A stretch of 52,669 nucleotides of DNA from an uncultured Planctomycetaceae bacterium. GTDB taxonomy: Bacteria > Planctomycetota > Planctomycetia > Planctomycetales > Planctomycetaceae. The notes beneath the pieces are model-generated. The model had not been told where the DNA came from. It ran no database searches and worked only from the letters and a program-made list of their open reading frames with translations. Below, piece after piece: positions 33,082 to 43,270 of this stretch. Within the stretch, counting starts at the first letter, position 1, and each line of letters starts with the position of its first letter. Where the stretch lies: NCBI GenBank assembly GCA_903924405.1, contig CAIYBH010000347.1, positions 1-52,669 of the forward strand, read 5' to 3'. The position numbers were made by a program, and so were the translations under genes.

Positions 33082-36000
33082 ATGGTCGGGGCAATACTGG
33101 AGAGCAAGCTGGCCGGGGTTGCGGAGCGGCTTTCAAAGGTTCGGGTGCTGAAGCGGCAGACGGGTGTCTGGTTGCTGTTGCCTGGTCCGGCGATCGTGGC
33201 AATCGCAGTCTGGCCGGTGCGTGAGGGAGCGTGGCTTCCGGAAGCCCCGGTGTTGCTGTTCGCCACGATACTGGGTGCCTTAACGGCTCGGTTACTAGTG
33301 CGGCGTCCGACAATGACCGAGGTGGCTCGATTGGTAGAGCAAACGGACACGGACTTGCGGGATGCTGTGATTACAGCGGTGCATGTTCTGAGCCAGGCAC
33401 CCGATAAGAGTTCTGTGTTGTCCGAGATGGCGTTGCAGGACTGTGACGAGCTGGTTCGACATCGGGATTGGTCCCGCGCAGTGCCGCGACTGCAGATCCT
33501 GAAGTGGACGGTGTTAAGCCTGTTGTCATTTCTGCTGATGGTTTCAAGTGTCGTGGCCGCCAACCGACTGGGGCGGGATTTTCTACCGTCTGAGCTGACG
33601 ACAGCGAAGGACGATCAGCCGTCGTCCGATCCGTCAACTCGGGTGACGGAGCTGGTTGTTGAGCCGGGTGATACGGAAGTGGAGCGGGGGGCCGCGTTGA
33701 CGGTGGTCGCGAAGTTTCCGGGGACGCCTCCACGAGACGTGGTGCTGGAATTCGAAGACAGTGCAAAGGTGATGCGTCGACTGGCAATGAAGGAAACGGT
33801 GGACACGAGTGTCTTTGCGGCCCGCATGGAAGATGTTGCGGGGGATGGTCGTTATCGGGTGTTGTATGGCGATGCCGTGTCGGAGGCGAGTGCGCCGAAG
33901 GTGTCACGGGACTACCGGGTGACGACGTATGTGCGGCCGGCAGTGGAACAGATTGACGCCGAAGTGACGCCGCCTTCATGGACGGGTCAAGCCCCGGAGC
34001 TGGTTGAGGACGTGGGGCGACTGACGGTCACCGAGGGATCTGTGGTGCGATTTCTGGTGCGGCTGAATAAGCCTGTTGCATTGGCAGAATTGCGTACAGC
34101 AGAGGGAGTCGCGGTGCCGTTGATACCGGTGGCCTCGGAACCAGCGGTGGTGGAGAGCACGCAGACGCTTACAGAGAGTCAGACGTGGGTGATTGCGTTG
34201 CAGGATGCCGAGGGGCGAACACCGGTTGAGGAACCGCAGTTGTCGGTGCGTGTGATGAAGAACCAGCCGGCGAAGATTCAGCCGACCTTCCCGGGCCGCG
34301 ACGTGAATGTTTCGCCGTTGCAGGAGTTTCTGACGGAGGCGAAAGCGGCGGATGATTTCGGACTGCTGGACTATGGGATGGAGTATTCCTTGTCTGGTGG
34401 CGCGACGGTCTCGGTGTCTCTGAAGCCAGCGGCGTTGGCGGTTCCATCGACGGGTGGTGAATCTGGGCAGAGTGACGGCGGTGACACGGTGGCCGGTGCG
34501 GCAGCGTTGTTGTCGGTGGAGATGTCCGGCGGTGTGGATCTGGAAGGACTGGGCGCGGCTCCGGATGACATGCTGACGTACTCATACTGGGCGACAGATC
34601 GAGCGGCGGACGGTTCCGAGCGTCGAAGCTACAGTGATCTGATGTTCGCGGAGGTGCGGCGGTTTGAGGAGATTCTGCGGGAGTCCCAGCAGTCCGGGGC
34701 TCAGCAACAGCAACAGCAACAGCAACAACAACAGAATTCGCAGTCGGGAAGTGCCGTGGATGGCGTGCTGAACCTGCAGAAGGAAATTGTCTCTGCAACA
34801 TGGAATCTGATTCGCAGCGAGACAGAAAAGAAGTCTGCGGGAACGTGGATGCAGGACATCGAGACGCTGGAAGAATCGCAGCGTCAGGCGATGCAGCAGT
34901 TGCAGGAATCCATGTCAGAGTCTTCGGGCGGGCCGGAAGCGACGGCGCTGGCGGCCAGCGCTGCGTCAGAGATGGAGCGGGTCCTGAAGGCACTGGCGGG
35001 GGTTCGTTCTGCGACAGACGGATCGCGTCTGGCGGACGCATTGCCGCTGGAGCAGAAGGTGATTCAGACCTTGTTACGAATGCGAGCGGCTGAGGCGGAG
35101 GTTCGGCAGCAGCAACAACAGCAGGGAGGTGGCGGCGGTGGTGGAGGCAGCAGTGCTTCCCAGCAGCAGTTGCAGCAGCTGGAGTTGGACAACACGCGGA
35201 ATCGTTATGAAACCGAACGACAGGCTCAGCAGCAGCAGGAGAGCAGCCAGCAGCAGCGAGAAGAATTGCAGGTACTGAATCGCCTGAAGGAGCTGGCTGG
35301 TCGACAGCAGATGGTGAATGAACGGCTGAAGCAGCTGGAATCGGAATTACGGGCTGCGCGAACAGATCCGGAGCGGGACGAGATTGAGCGTGAGCTGAAA
35401 CGTCTGCGTGATGAGCAGCGGGAAATGCTGCGGGACGTGGATGAGCTGAATGAACGACTGCAGCAGGCTCCGAATGCGCAGGAGGCTCCGCGTCAGGAGC
35501 TTCAGCAGCAGATGCAGGAAGCGCGGCAGAATGTGCAGCAGGCGTCGCGGGCGATGGATGAGGGACGTCTGTCAGAAGCGATTGCAGAGGGCACACGCGC
35601 AGAACGACAGTTTGACACATTGAAAGAGGAATTCCGCAATCAGACGTCGTCTCGTTTTGATGATGCAGTGCGGGATCTGCGTGAACAGGCACGGGAACTG
35701 TCGGAGCAGCAGGAGCAGATTGCGAGGCAGTTGAGTGGGCAGGATGCTGATGCGGAATCCGCGACCAGGCCGTCACTGAAGTCGGACCGTAATCGTGAAC
35801 AGATCGAGCAGGCGTTAAAGGCCCAGCGCGATCGGCTCAGTCAGGTACTCAATGAATCAAAGCAACTGATTGAGCAGGCGGAAGAGAGTGAGCCATTGTT
35901 GTCCGGCAAGTTGTACGAGACCCTGCGAGACGTGCGGGAGTTGAAGCCGGAGGAGGCTCTGGAAGCGGCGGAGATGCTGGCGGGGCGTGGATTATGGCCT

Positions 36001-37029
36001 CAGACGCAGGAAGCGGATCAGATTGCACGGCGTGGTCTGGATCAGTTGAGAAGCGGCATCGAGCAGGCAGCGGATGCTGTTCTGGGAAGTGAAGCAGAAT
36101 CGCTTCGCCGAGCTCAGGAGCAGTTGCAGTCAGCGACGGAGCAGTTGGAAGAAGAGGTTCGTAGCGCCACGGGACAGTCCGAGACCGAAGCCGCAAAGGC
36201 CTCCACGACCGGGCAGCAACCGTCGGGCGAGACTTCGCAGGAATCGGCGTCGGGGTCTGGTGAACAGTCGGTGGAGCGCGAGCCGTCGGGTGCAACGGCA
36301 GAGAGATCGGAGCGAACCGGAGCGGGAGCTCCCGGGGATGAGCCACGGCTGGACGCGAAGGGGGCGGCTGGAGCCGGGGCACCATCGGAGACTCGTGGTG
36401 AATCTGAACCGGATTCGGCGCGGACTCCGGCTGAGTCTGAGCGAGCGGGAGAGACAGGCCGCGAGGCGGAGCAGCGGGAACGCCAGCCGGGAGCCGGAGA
36501 ACCTCAGTCACCGAGTGGTCGATCCGAGACAGGTGCTGGAAATCGTGGGGCATCTGCGGAGACGCCCTCGGAAACAACGTCGGGGGCACCAGAGCAGCCG
36601 TCAGCGGGAAGTTTCCTGCGTGACGGTGGCCGGGAAAGTCGACGCGGGGCGGGCGCGAACAACGCGCCGGGCCGACCTTTGACGGGTGCAGAATTTTCGG
36701 AGTGGTCGGATCAGTTGCGGGAAGTGGAAGAGATGCTGGAGGATCCCGAATTGCGAAGTCGAGTTGCGCAGGTCCGTGATCGGGCGCGTGCGATACGGGC
36801 GGAGTTTCGGCGTCATGGTACGGAGCCGCAGTGGAATCTGGTGCAGTCTCGTTTGCTGAATGAACTGCAGGAGCTGCAGCAGAGGATTTCACAGGAATTG
36901 CAGAAGCGAGAATCCAGCCGGGCGATGGTACCGATTGATCGGGAGCCGGTTCCGGAAGAGTTCGATGCGCTGGTGCAGCGGTACTACGAGTTGCTGGGGC
37001 AGGAGAAGGTTTTGGAACAGAAGAAGTAG
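33082..37029 (+). CDS. Giant coiled-coil membrane protein, DUF4175-like
   Basis: 1315 residues from ATG 33082 (AAGGAAG precedes it). Two N-terminal hydrophobic segments (about 30-48, and about 140-160: LSLLSFLLMVSSVVAAN) are followed by Ig-like beta domains at about 180-470. The rest, up to about 1190, is predicted coiled coil with Gln tracts (up to 11 Gln in a row), a Gly run and many Glu/Gln/Arg heptads. A Glu/Gly/Ser/Pro-rich low-complexity stretch follows at about 1030-1190, and a conserved-looking end (WSDQLREVEEMLEDPELRSRV) at about 1212. It resembles DUF4175-type proteins of alphaproteobacteria and planctomycetes. Function unknown; a cell-envelope scaffold is a reasonable guess only. 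Confidence 0.82.
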   Translation: MVGAILESKLAGVAERLSKVRVLKRQTGVWLLLPGPAIVAIAVWPVREGAWLPEAPVLLFATILGALTARLLVRRPTMTEVARLVEQTDTDLRDAVITAVHVLSQAPDKSSVLSEMALQDCDELVRHRDWSRAVPRLQILKWTVLSLLSFLLMVSSVVAANRLGRDFLPSELTTAKDDQPSSDPSTRVTELVVEPGDTEVERGAALTVVAKFPGTPPRDVVLEFEDSAKVMRRLAMKETVDTSVFAARMEDVAGDGRYRVLYGDAVSEASAPKVSRDYRVTTYVRPAVEQIDAEVTPPSWTGQAPELVEDVGRLTVTEGSVVRFLVRLNKPVALAELRTAEGVAVPLIPVASEPAVVESTQTLTESQTWVIALQDAEGRTPVEEPQLSVRVMKNQPAKIQPTFPGRDVNVSPLQEFLTEAKAADDFGLLDYGMEYSLSGGATVSVSLKPAALAVPSTGGESGQSDGGDTVAGAAALLSVEMSGGVDLEGLGAAPDDMLTYSYWATDRAADGSERRSYSDLMFAEVRRFEEILRESQQSGAQQQQQQQQQQQNSQSGSAVDGVLNLQKEIVSATWNLIRSETEKKSAGTWMQDIETLEESQRQAMQQLQESMSESSGGPEATALAASAASEMERVLKALAGVRSATDGSRLADALPLEQKVIQTLLRMRAAEAEVRQQQQQQGGGGGGGGSSASQQQLQQLELDNTRNRYETERQAQQQQESSQQQREELQVLNRLKELAGRQQMVNERLKQLESELRAARTDPERDEIERELKRLRDEQREMLRDVDELNERLQQAPNAQEAPRQELQQQMQEARQNVQQASRAMDEGRLSEAIAEGTRAERQFDTLKEEFRNQTSSRFDDAVRDLREQARELSEQQEQIARQLSGQDADAESATRPSLKSDRNREQIEQALKAQRDRLSQVLNESKQLIEQAEESEPLLSGKLYETLRDVRELKPEEALEAAEMLAGRGLWPQTQEADQIARRGLDQLRSGIEQAADAVLGSEAESLRRAQEQLQSATEQLEEEVRSATGQSETEAAKASTTGQQPSGETSQESASGSGEQSVEREPSGATAERSERTGAGAPGDEPRLDAKGAAGAGAPSETRGESEPDSARTPAESERAGETGREAEQRERQPGAGEPQSPSGRSETGAGNRGASAETPSETTSGAPEQPSAGSFLRDGGRESRRGAGANNAPGRPLTGAEFSEWSDQLREVEEMLEDPELRSRVAQVRDRARAIRAEFRRHGTEPQWNLVQSRLLNELQELQQRISQELQKRESSRAMVPIDREPVPEEFDALVQRYYELLGQEKVLEQKK

Positions 37030-37245
37030 GCGGTTTTCGAGGGCGGCGGGATCTGCTGGGGGCCTGCGGCCTGCGGACGTCTCGACCTGAGCGGGCGGGC
37101 CGGATAGACTGGCGGTTGGGAATCCGGAGTCAGGATTATTTTTTCGGAGCCCAGTGGTCGATGGAATGTCAGGGGCTGTGGGCGGGCCAGAGTTTTGCGA
37201 TCGCGACCGGGGACAGAATAACACCAGACCGAAAGAGACCGGAAC

Positions 37246-38637
37246 ATGAATCTTGCATCGCTGGACCGTCGTCGATTTCTGCGTGGCACCGGAGTGGCGT
37301 TAGCGTTACCGTGGTTTGAGGTACTGTCGAGTCAGGCGGGCGAGGGTGAGCAGCGAGCGGCGCCGCGACGGCTGGGTTGTTTTTACATGCCGGACGGTGT
37401 TCCCATGCCGCTTCCCGAAGATCCGGCTTATCAGGACTGGGCCTGGTTTCCCCATGGGAATGGGAAGCAGTTTACCCTGACAAAGTGCCTTGAGCCGCTG
37501 GAAGCTCTGCGTGGTGACATGACCATTCTTTCCGGGTTGTCACATGCCTCAGCCAGAAACATCCATGGGCATTCGAATGCGGATCAGTTTCTGACGGGTG
37601 CGGCCACGGGGCCTTCCGGCGACTATCACAACACGATTTCGCTGGACCAGGAGTATGCTGCGTTCGTGGGTGATCAGACGCGAGTATCATCACTGGTGAT
37701 GTCCACCGATGGTGGCACCGGAACACCGCGTGGCACTCATACGATGTCGTTCAGTCGCAATGGGCGAGGTATACCGGCAGAGCATCGTCCCAAACGAATT
37801 TTTGACATGCTGTTTGTGAAGAGTGACGAGGATGCGGCGCGTCGTTTGTCGCTCAGTCAGAGTGCACTGGATGACTTACTGGCGGATGCAAAGTCACTGC
37901 GTTCGACGTTGTCTGTTTCTGATCAGAAGTCGCTGGATGAGTATCTGCAGTCGGTTCGCGAGACGGAGATTCGCGTGGAGAAAGCCCGACGCTGGTTCAA
38001 CATTCCCATGCCGACGGTGAATGTGGATCATCTGAAACTTGACATTACGCCGGACGATCCGCGCGGCTATCTGCAGACGATGTTTGAGTTGATTTATCTG
38101 GCCTTCCGCACAGACTCGACTCGAGTGGCCACTTACCAGATTGGTCGCGAGAATGGGATTGGGGTCAGCGATTACCTGGCGCGTGCGGTGGGGTTCAATC
38201 TGACTCATCAGTTAACGCACGATACGAAGGAGCCGGGTGGCTGGCAGAACTTCGGCACCTACTGTCGATTTCTGAGTGAGGTGTATGGTGGCTTCGTAAC
38301 GAAGCTGAAAGACACACCGGAGCCGGGTGGAGAAGGCACCATGCTGGACAACACTCTGCTGTTGTTTGGGTCGGCATCCAGCGCGTTTCATTTGTCGCGC
38401 AACTATCCGTTGATTCTGACGGGTGGCAAATCCATGGGGTTCCGGCATGGGCAGTACCTGAACTACGCGGGTGATCGTCAGGCGGGGGGTGCGTGGAATG
38501 GTGGAGCGGAGCCATGGCAGCAGGAGGCGGCGCGTGATGATCTGCCGTTGTCCAATCTGTTTGTGACCATGCTGCAGCGTCTGGGTGTGGAAACGGAGTC
38601 CTTCGCCGACAGTACCGGGACGATGGCGGATGTCTGA
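37246..38637 (+). CDS. DUF1552 protein, Tat-exported
   Basis: 463 residues. Tat signal DRRRFLRGTGVALALPW at about 7-23. The body has the DUF1552 hallmarks: RLGCFYMPDGVPMP near 41, ILSGLSHASARNIHGHSNADQFLTG-like sequence near 95 and LLFGSASSAFHLSRNYP near 375. DUF1552 proteins are planctomycete/verrucomicrobial relatives of DUF1501 and the alkaline phosphatase fold. They usually neighbour a DUF1592/DUF1588 (PSD3-5) gene; here none is present. Role unknown; export by Tat implies folding with a cofactor before secretion. Confidence 0.92.
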   Translation: MNLASLDRRRFLRGTGVALALPWFEVLSSQAGEGEQRAAPRRLGCFYMPDGVPMPLPEDPAYQDWAWFPHGNGKQFTLTKCLEPLEALRGDMTILSGLSHASARNIHGHSNADQFLTGAATGPSGDYHNTISLDQEYAAFVGDQTRVSSLVMSTDGGTGTPRGTHTMSFSRNGRGIPAEHRPKRIFDMLFVKSDEDAARRLSLSQSALDDLLADAKSLRSTLSVSDQKSLDEYLQSVRETEIRVEKARRWFNIPMPTVNVDHLKLDITPDDPRGYLQTMFELIYLAFRTDSTRVATYQIGRENGIGVSDYLARAVGFNLTHQLTHDTKEPGGWQNFGTYCRFLSEVYGGFVTKLKDTPEPGGEGTMLDNTLLLFGSASSAFHLSRNYPLILTGGKSMGFRHGQYLNYAGDRQAGGAWNGGAEPWQQEAARDDLPLSNLFVTMLQRLGVETESFADSTGTMADV

Positions 38638-38745
38638 CCACTGGCTGTGGCCAGCATCACGGGGGCAAGCGTCGTGTGTGGAAGTGGGAGCGTGAAACTG
38701 ACCACTTTCTGCCCTGAAGTTGCATCGGGTTCCCGCGACGAGTGA

Positions 38746-38910
38746 TTCCGGCCATGCCCCGCTGACGATCTTGACTCCGACCCCTGCTGGCTCCAGCCGG
38801 AACGCGCACTGGAACTCTTGCGCCGCATTGATTTCACCAACTCGGGTGATGTGTGGGTATCGTTTGAGGCGGGGCGTTTGGTGTGGAATTACTTTTTGGG
38901 TTTCAGTTGA
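38746..38910 (+). pseudogene. Possible gene remnant
   Basis: A stop-free frame with no start codon of its own gives a protein-like peptide containing CWLQPERALELLRRIDF and DVWVSFEAGRLVWNYFLG, ending at TGA 38908-38910. Its last 22 nt overlap the end of the minus-strand cupredoxin gene. The composition looks coding but nothing is recognised. It may be the tail of a lost gene or chance. Confidence 0.25.
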
Positions 38911-39743
38911 GTGGCGGTGAGTTTCAGGTCACCCAGATCGAGTTCTCCGTCAGCAGGAATTGTGAGTGTGAGGGCGCCTTTGTCGAGGGTTTGTGGGCGT
39001 CCGTCCTGTTCCAGTTCCGTGAGATTTCCGGGGCGTTCGTGCCACATACGAATCCGCCATTGACCGGCAGGAACATTTTTCAGTTCGAAGCGTCCGTCCT
39101 TGTCCGTGACTGCGGAATAGGGGTGATCCAGCACAACCAGCCATGCGCGCATCCACGCGTGGATCGAGCAGTCGACGCGGGCAGGCAGTGTTTCAGCCTT
39201 GCGAATGATGCGTTGCGTGGACTGACCGATGGGAATCACCTCATTGAATGGTGTGGAACGTTTGAGCCATGCGGCGGCGTTGTGAGCCACGGGGTCTGAG
39301 TTTCTGAGTTCGAGGGATTGTCCTGTGCGCAGCTGGACCACGCGGGGTTCGAAGCGGCAGCCGTTGTTGTCGAGTCGTGCTGGTTTGGGGGCGTTATTGA
39401 GGTAATCAGGATGGACAGGTACGGGCGTCTTTGATTCCAGCCAGAGGATGACGTTCTGCAGTCCGCGGTTTTCCTGGTGGATGACAAGGGATTCGTCGAC
39501 GAGTCCCGTCAGACCGCAGACTTCGGAGTCGCGTTCGATCTGCAGTTTTTCGATGGCGGGAAGTGGTCCTTCAAACAGAAACCGGCCTCGAAGTGTTCCC
39601 CATGCGGCATCCTGCGCGGTGACGGGAGAATTGGTGAGCAGCACGACGACGAGCAGGCACAGGCTGTGAATGCTGCGGGACGTGGGGGCTGAGGCAAGCC
39701 GGCGGGATACGGTTGAAATGTGCAGCAGATGCGGAAGACGCAT
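38889..39743 (-). CDS. Exported cupredoxin-like protein with regulatory-like beta domain
   Basis: 284 residues with a signal peptide (LCLLVVVLLTNSPVTAQ). The first part has a carboxypeptidase-regulatory-like strand set. Blue-copper ligands are visible later: His in SDPVAHNAA near 154, Cys and His in VDCSIHAWMRAW near 191-194, with Met of HAWM as the axial ligand. A final Ig-like domain (VTDKDGRFELKNVPAGQWRIR) follows. The gene probably encodes a periplasmic electron-transfer or copper-binding protein, as in the methylamine-utilisation-type planctomycete proteins. Its partner is unknown; a kinase gene lies upstream on the same strand. Confidence 0.8.
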   Translation of the reverse strand: MRLPHLLHISTVSRRLASAPTSRSIHSLCLLVVVLLTNSPVTAQDAAWGTLRGRFLFEGPLPAIEKLQIERDSEVCGLTGLVDESLVIHQENRGLQNVILWLESKTPVPVHPDYLNNAPKPARLDNNGCRFEPRVVQLRTGQSLELRNSDPVAHNAAAWLKRSTPFNEVIPIGQSTQRIIRKAETLPARVDCSIHAWMRAWLVVLDHPYSAVTDKDGRFELKNVPAGQWRIRMWHERPGNLTELEQDGRPQTLDKGALTLTIPADGELDLGDLKLTATQLKPKK

Positions 39744-39796
39744 GGTGGTGGGAATTCCTTTCAGTGTGCGTTCAGGATGAGTTCAGGAGGGGAGTG

Positions 39797-42700
39797 TCAG
39801 CGCTGAGGACGGCTGGGCAATCGGAGCAGGCGTGGGTTGCGCAGTTGCAGGACGGTGTCACCGCTGGCCTGTTGGAGGGACGCGAGGAGTCCCGGTTGTC
39901 CGGACTTCAGGGCTGGCAGCGTTCCCTGCAGTACCTGTTCTCCATTCAGGCGGACTTTGAGACTGTTTTCGTCCACGAGGATTTCGAAGTCATTCCAGCC
40001 CTCGCGGGGCGGGTGAACGGTGGCATTTCCCGTCAGCACCGTGGTGTTGGCAGGCAGGGCAATGACACGGCCGAAAGCGGAATCATCGAGGCAAAGCAGG
40101 TGGCCGGTGAGAGTTCTGCTGGCAGCGCTGGCGCCCAGGATCACGAGGAGGGAGTGCGAGTTGCCCTGGACCTGCATTCTGAGCATCCAGCGGTTGGAGT
40201 CGAAGCCGGGGTCCAGAAAGCCTACGGATGCAGGCTTTTGATCTGATTTGAGCAGAATGCGATCGGAAGGAAAGCTCCAGAGTCCTTTGCCGTTGTTGGC
40301 CAGTGCGGGTTGTGAGGCGTTGCTGGTACTGGCCCACGACAATTTGTCCGGTGTGTCAAAGGCGGGCTGAAACTGCCAGCGCTTGAGCGCAGCACTGAGT
40401 TCCTGGCTGCGCACAGCATCGGCCTGACCACTGCCGGCTGCGAGTTCTGTGGCCAGTTGAGCTGCGCGGGCGACGTCTGTGCTGAGTTGCTCTGCGATTG
40501 AGCCTTTGGAGGCTTTTCGCAGAAGTTCGGCGGGGACGCGGAGCAGCGTGGCGGTGTCGGCCCATTTTTGCTGTGTCGCGGCATCGGTCGCCAGTCGCAG
40601 GCCGTGTTCGATCAATCGATCCTGTTGAGCCGGCGACAGGGAAGTCGTTTTCAGATCCTGCAGGAGAGAGAGTGCGGCATCCAGGTCTGGTACTCCATAC
40701 CGTTGTTTTCGGAGCAGGAGTGCTTCCAGCAGACTGTCGGCGACACGATTTTTGTTTTCTGTCTCAAGGATGATTTTCAGCAGGGCGAAATCGGCAGCAC
40801 CGGGATCCTGTTCGTAGGCGAGTTCGATGAGTTTTCTGGTGAGTGTGGTCCGTTTGGAGACTACGGCGAGATCACGTTTGTAAAGGTTGCGCAGTTCCTG
40901 TTCGGCCTGAGCGACCGCATCGTCGGGGGGACTGGTCCGGGGACTGGCTGCGGGCAGGACATTGATGATGATGCGGGACTGCGGTGGAGCGGCTTCGGCG
41001 ATGCGCACCTCGGGAAAGAGTGGTTGGGCTTCGATGACGACTTCGAACCGCCCGGACGTCTCTTTGGGAACATTCCAGGTCAGGACCGAGCCACGGTTTT
41101 CAAGAGCGACGCCGGCTGGTGCCCCGTCCCTGCGAATTTTGATTTCAATGAGTCGGCCGAGGACAGGGGGCGTATTCTCAAAGAGATTCAATCGGAGTTG
41201 TGTCCCGGACTGGATGGTCTGTTCCGGGAGAACGGGCAGGCTGAACCGCAGAGACTCGGGAAGCACAATCAGCGTGCGAGTCACTTTTGCGAGGACATTT
41301 TTTTCGTCGGCGTCAACCAGTTCAACGGTGACGGGGTGGCGTCCGAGATCACTGACATCGGGAGTCCAGGTGAGGGTTCCGTTGGCCGGATCAAGGGCGA
41401 TATCAGAATGTTCCGTGCGTGCGAGACGGAATCGGAGTCCGGCGTCGGGTTGGAGTTTGGGAGAGATCTCCGGGGTCCATGAAAACGATTGTCCGGGCTT
41501 GATTCGAGCGGGTGGCGCCGGTGGCATGACCCAGGCCACATTGTCGGACTGTACGGACGCGACCAGTTGGGTGGACGCAACGAGGGAGGAAGTGCCGTTC
41601 TGTTGAAAGTGCAGTTCGACGGGGATGACGTAGGCGGCCGTGGAGAGTTGGGAAGGCACGAGCCACTGAACATTTCCGGAGTTCTGATCGATGGTGGCAT
41701 CGAGTGGTGCGGCGTCACCAAGTTTCCAGAGCAGTTGCCCGTGTTGCGGAGTTGGGGGGGCAGGTCCTTCAAAAGTTGGCTGAAACCGCAGTGTTTCTCC
41801 GGCGCGGATCTTTACTGGAGGAGTACTGGCGAGGGTCGCCGTGGGTGCGACAATGGGTGTAGGCGGTGAGTTTTCGCGAGCGACCGATGGCGGGGCCGTA
41901 CTCTTTTTCAGCAGGACGACGAGGGCGATGAGAGCCACGGCGGCTGCGGACACGGAGATTGCGATGAGTGCTGTTCTGCGTTTGCGGAGACTGGTAGCAC
42001 TGTCGCTGAGTCGTCGATCAGCGAAGGACTGAGGCCTGGGAGTGATCGTGGGGAGTGTGGACTGGAGCGGGTGATTCCCGGCGGACGTGCTGGTCAGCAT
42101 CAGGTCCACGGCAGCCCCGGTATCCATTTCGCGGAGGAACTGCTGGTAGCCGGCATCCTGTGGATCGGAGAAATCCGGCTGACTGGCGGATTGCAGCAGC
42201 AGGCCATCGTCGCCGCTGGAATCTCTGGCACTGTTTCGCAGGCCTTCGACAGTGATTGGTGCACAGAAGGACGTCAGAGCGTCGGCGACCTCGGCGGGTG
42301 TCTGGAATCGCGCATCGGGATCGCGCAGTGTCATTTTCTGCAGAATGGCGTTGATGGGTTCCGGGATTTCGGGGCGGATCGATCGGGCGGAGGGGGCATC
42401 TTTGGAGCAGCGTGCCATCAGCACCTGCAGGGGATTGTCGCCGGGGAACGGGACGCGTCCTGTCAGCAGTCGAAAAAAGGTGCAGCCGAGGCTGTAGATG
42501 TCGGATCGAATATCAACGGTCGCGGTATTCCAGCCCTGTTCAGGCGACATGTAGTCGGGCGTTCCCATGACCTGTCCGGCGCGAGTGACGGACGTGTGTT
42601 CTTCGGTGTCTTCACTGAGTCGGACGAGTCCCATGTCCATGATTTTGACAGTGCCCTGCCCTTCGGCAGACCAGTCGATCATCAGGTTTCCCGGTTTGAT

Positions 42701-43270
42701 ATCCCGGTGGACCATTTTCCGTTCGTGGGCGTGTTGAAGACCGAGTGCGGCATGGCGAATGACTTCGCAGACCATGGGAATCGGAATCTGCGGGACTCGG
42801 GCGAGAATACTGTCCAGTTGATCCCCATGAACATATTCCATCACCATGAAGTCGACTTTGCCGACCCGTCCGGCGTCGAGAGTACGCACAATATGGGGAC
42901 TGTTCAATAGCGAAGAGGCGCGGATTTCTCGTTTGAAGCGGTTGACCAGATGCGGATTGGCGGACAGTTTTCGGGACATGACTTTGATCGCGACGATGGA
43001 CGCATCGCGACTGTCGACGGCTTTGAACACGTGGCCCATGCCGCCCCGACCGATGGCTTCGAGAAGGCGGTAGTGTTGCAGCACAAACCCCGTTTGCCCT
43101 TTTAGTAACTGTGTGGACTGCCATGTGGTCAGCAGCCCGAGGCGAACAAGTTCGGAGCACAGAGATTCGGATTGGTCGTGACGTACGGAAACTTCCAGCG
43201 CAACGTTCCACTGAGCTGGCGACAGCAGTCCGCTTTTTTTCAGCAGGGTCAGGAATTCAGGTGCTGCCAT
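39797..43270 (-). CDS. Receptor Ser/Thr kinase with Ig-like and lectin-like ectodomain
   Basis: 1157 residues. A short N-terminal helix bundle (LTLLKKSGLLSPAQW, typical of planctomycete kinases) precedes the kinase at about 67-330: GRGGMG near 75, VAIKVM with Lys96, HRDIKPGN near 188, DMG instead of DFG near 212 and GTPDYMSPEQ. A membrane helix is at about 435-455 (LIAISVSAAAVALIALVVLL). The ectodomain of about 690 residues has two or three Ig/He_PIG-like repeats (ALDPANGTLTWTPDVSDLG), a helical linker and a C-terminal LamG/3-keto-disaccharide-hydrolase-like beta sandwich (GWNDFEILVDENSLKVRLNG). It probably senses extracellular carbohydrate or peptide ligands. It diverges from the DPP4-type peptidase gene across a 320-nt region. 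Confidence 0.9.
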   Translation of the reverse strand: MAAPEFLTLLKKSGLLSPAQWNVALEVSVRHDQSESLCSELVRLGLLTTWQSTQLLKGQTGFVLQHYRLLEAIGRGGMGHVFKAVDSRDASIVAIKVMSRKLSANPHLVNRFKREIRASSLLNSPHIVRTLDAGRVGKVDFMVMEYVHGDQLDSILARVPQIPIPMVCEVIRHAALGLQHAHERKMVHRDIKPGNLMIDWSAEGQGTVKIMDMGLVRLSEDTEEHTSVTRAGQVMGTPDYMSPEQGWNTATVDIRSDIYSLGCTFFRLLTGRVPFPGDNPLQVLMARCSKDAPSARSIRPEIPEPINAILQKMTLRDPDARFQTPAEVADALTSFCAPITVEGLRNSARDSSGDDGLLLQSASQPDFSDPQDAGYQQFLREMDTGAAVDLMLTSTSAGNHPLQSTLPTITPRPQSFADRRLSDSATSLRKRRTALIAISVSAAAVALIALVVLLKKSTAPPSVARENSPPTPIVAPTATLASTPPVKIRAGETLRFQPTFEGPAPPTPQHGQLLWKLGDAAPLDATIDQNSGNVQWLVPSQLSTAAYVIPVELHFQQNGTSSLVASTQLVASVQSDNVAWVMPPAPPARIKPGQSFSWTPEISPKLQPDAGLRFRLARTEHSDIALDPANGTLTWTPDVSDLGRHPVTVELVDADEKNVLAKVTRTLIVLPESLRFSLPVLPEQTIQSGTQLRLNLFENTPPVLGRLIEIKIRRDGAPAGVALENRGSVLTWNVPKETSGRFEVVIEAQPLFPEVRIAEAAPPQSRIIINVLPAASPRTSPPDDAVAQAEQELRNLYKRDLAVVSKRTTLTRKLIELAYEQDPGAADFALLKIILETENKNRVADSLLEALLLRKQRYGVPDLDAALSLLQDLKTTSLSPAQQDRLIEHGLRLATDAATQQKWADTATLLRVPAELLRKASKGSIAEQLSTDVARAAQLATELAAGSGQADAVRSQELSAALKRWQFQPAFDTPDKLSWASTSNASQPALANNGKGLWSFPSDRILLKSDQKPASVGFLDPGFDSNRWMLRMQVQGNSHSLLVILGASAASRTLTGHLLCLDDSAFGRVIALPANTTVLTGNATVHPPREGWNDFEILVDENSLKVRLNGEQVLQGTLPALKSGQPGLLASLQQASGDTVLQLRNPRLLRLPSRPQR

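Noticed and set aside
34169..35776. Minus-strand frame of 535 residues inside the coiled-coil gene
   Set aside because: Ala/Pro/Ser-rich shadow produced by the Gln/Glu/Arg codon pattern of the real gene.
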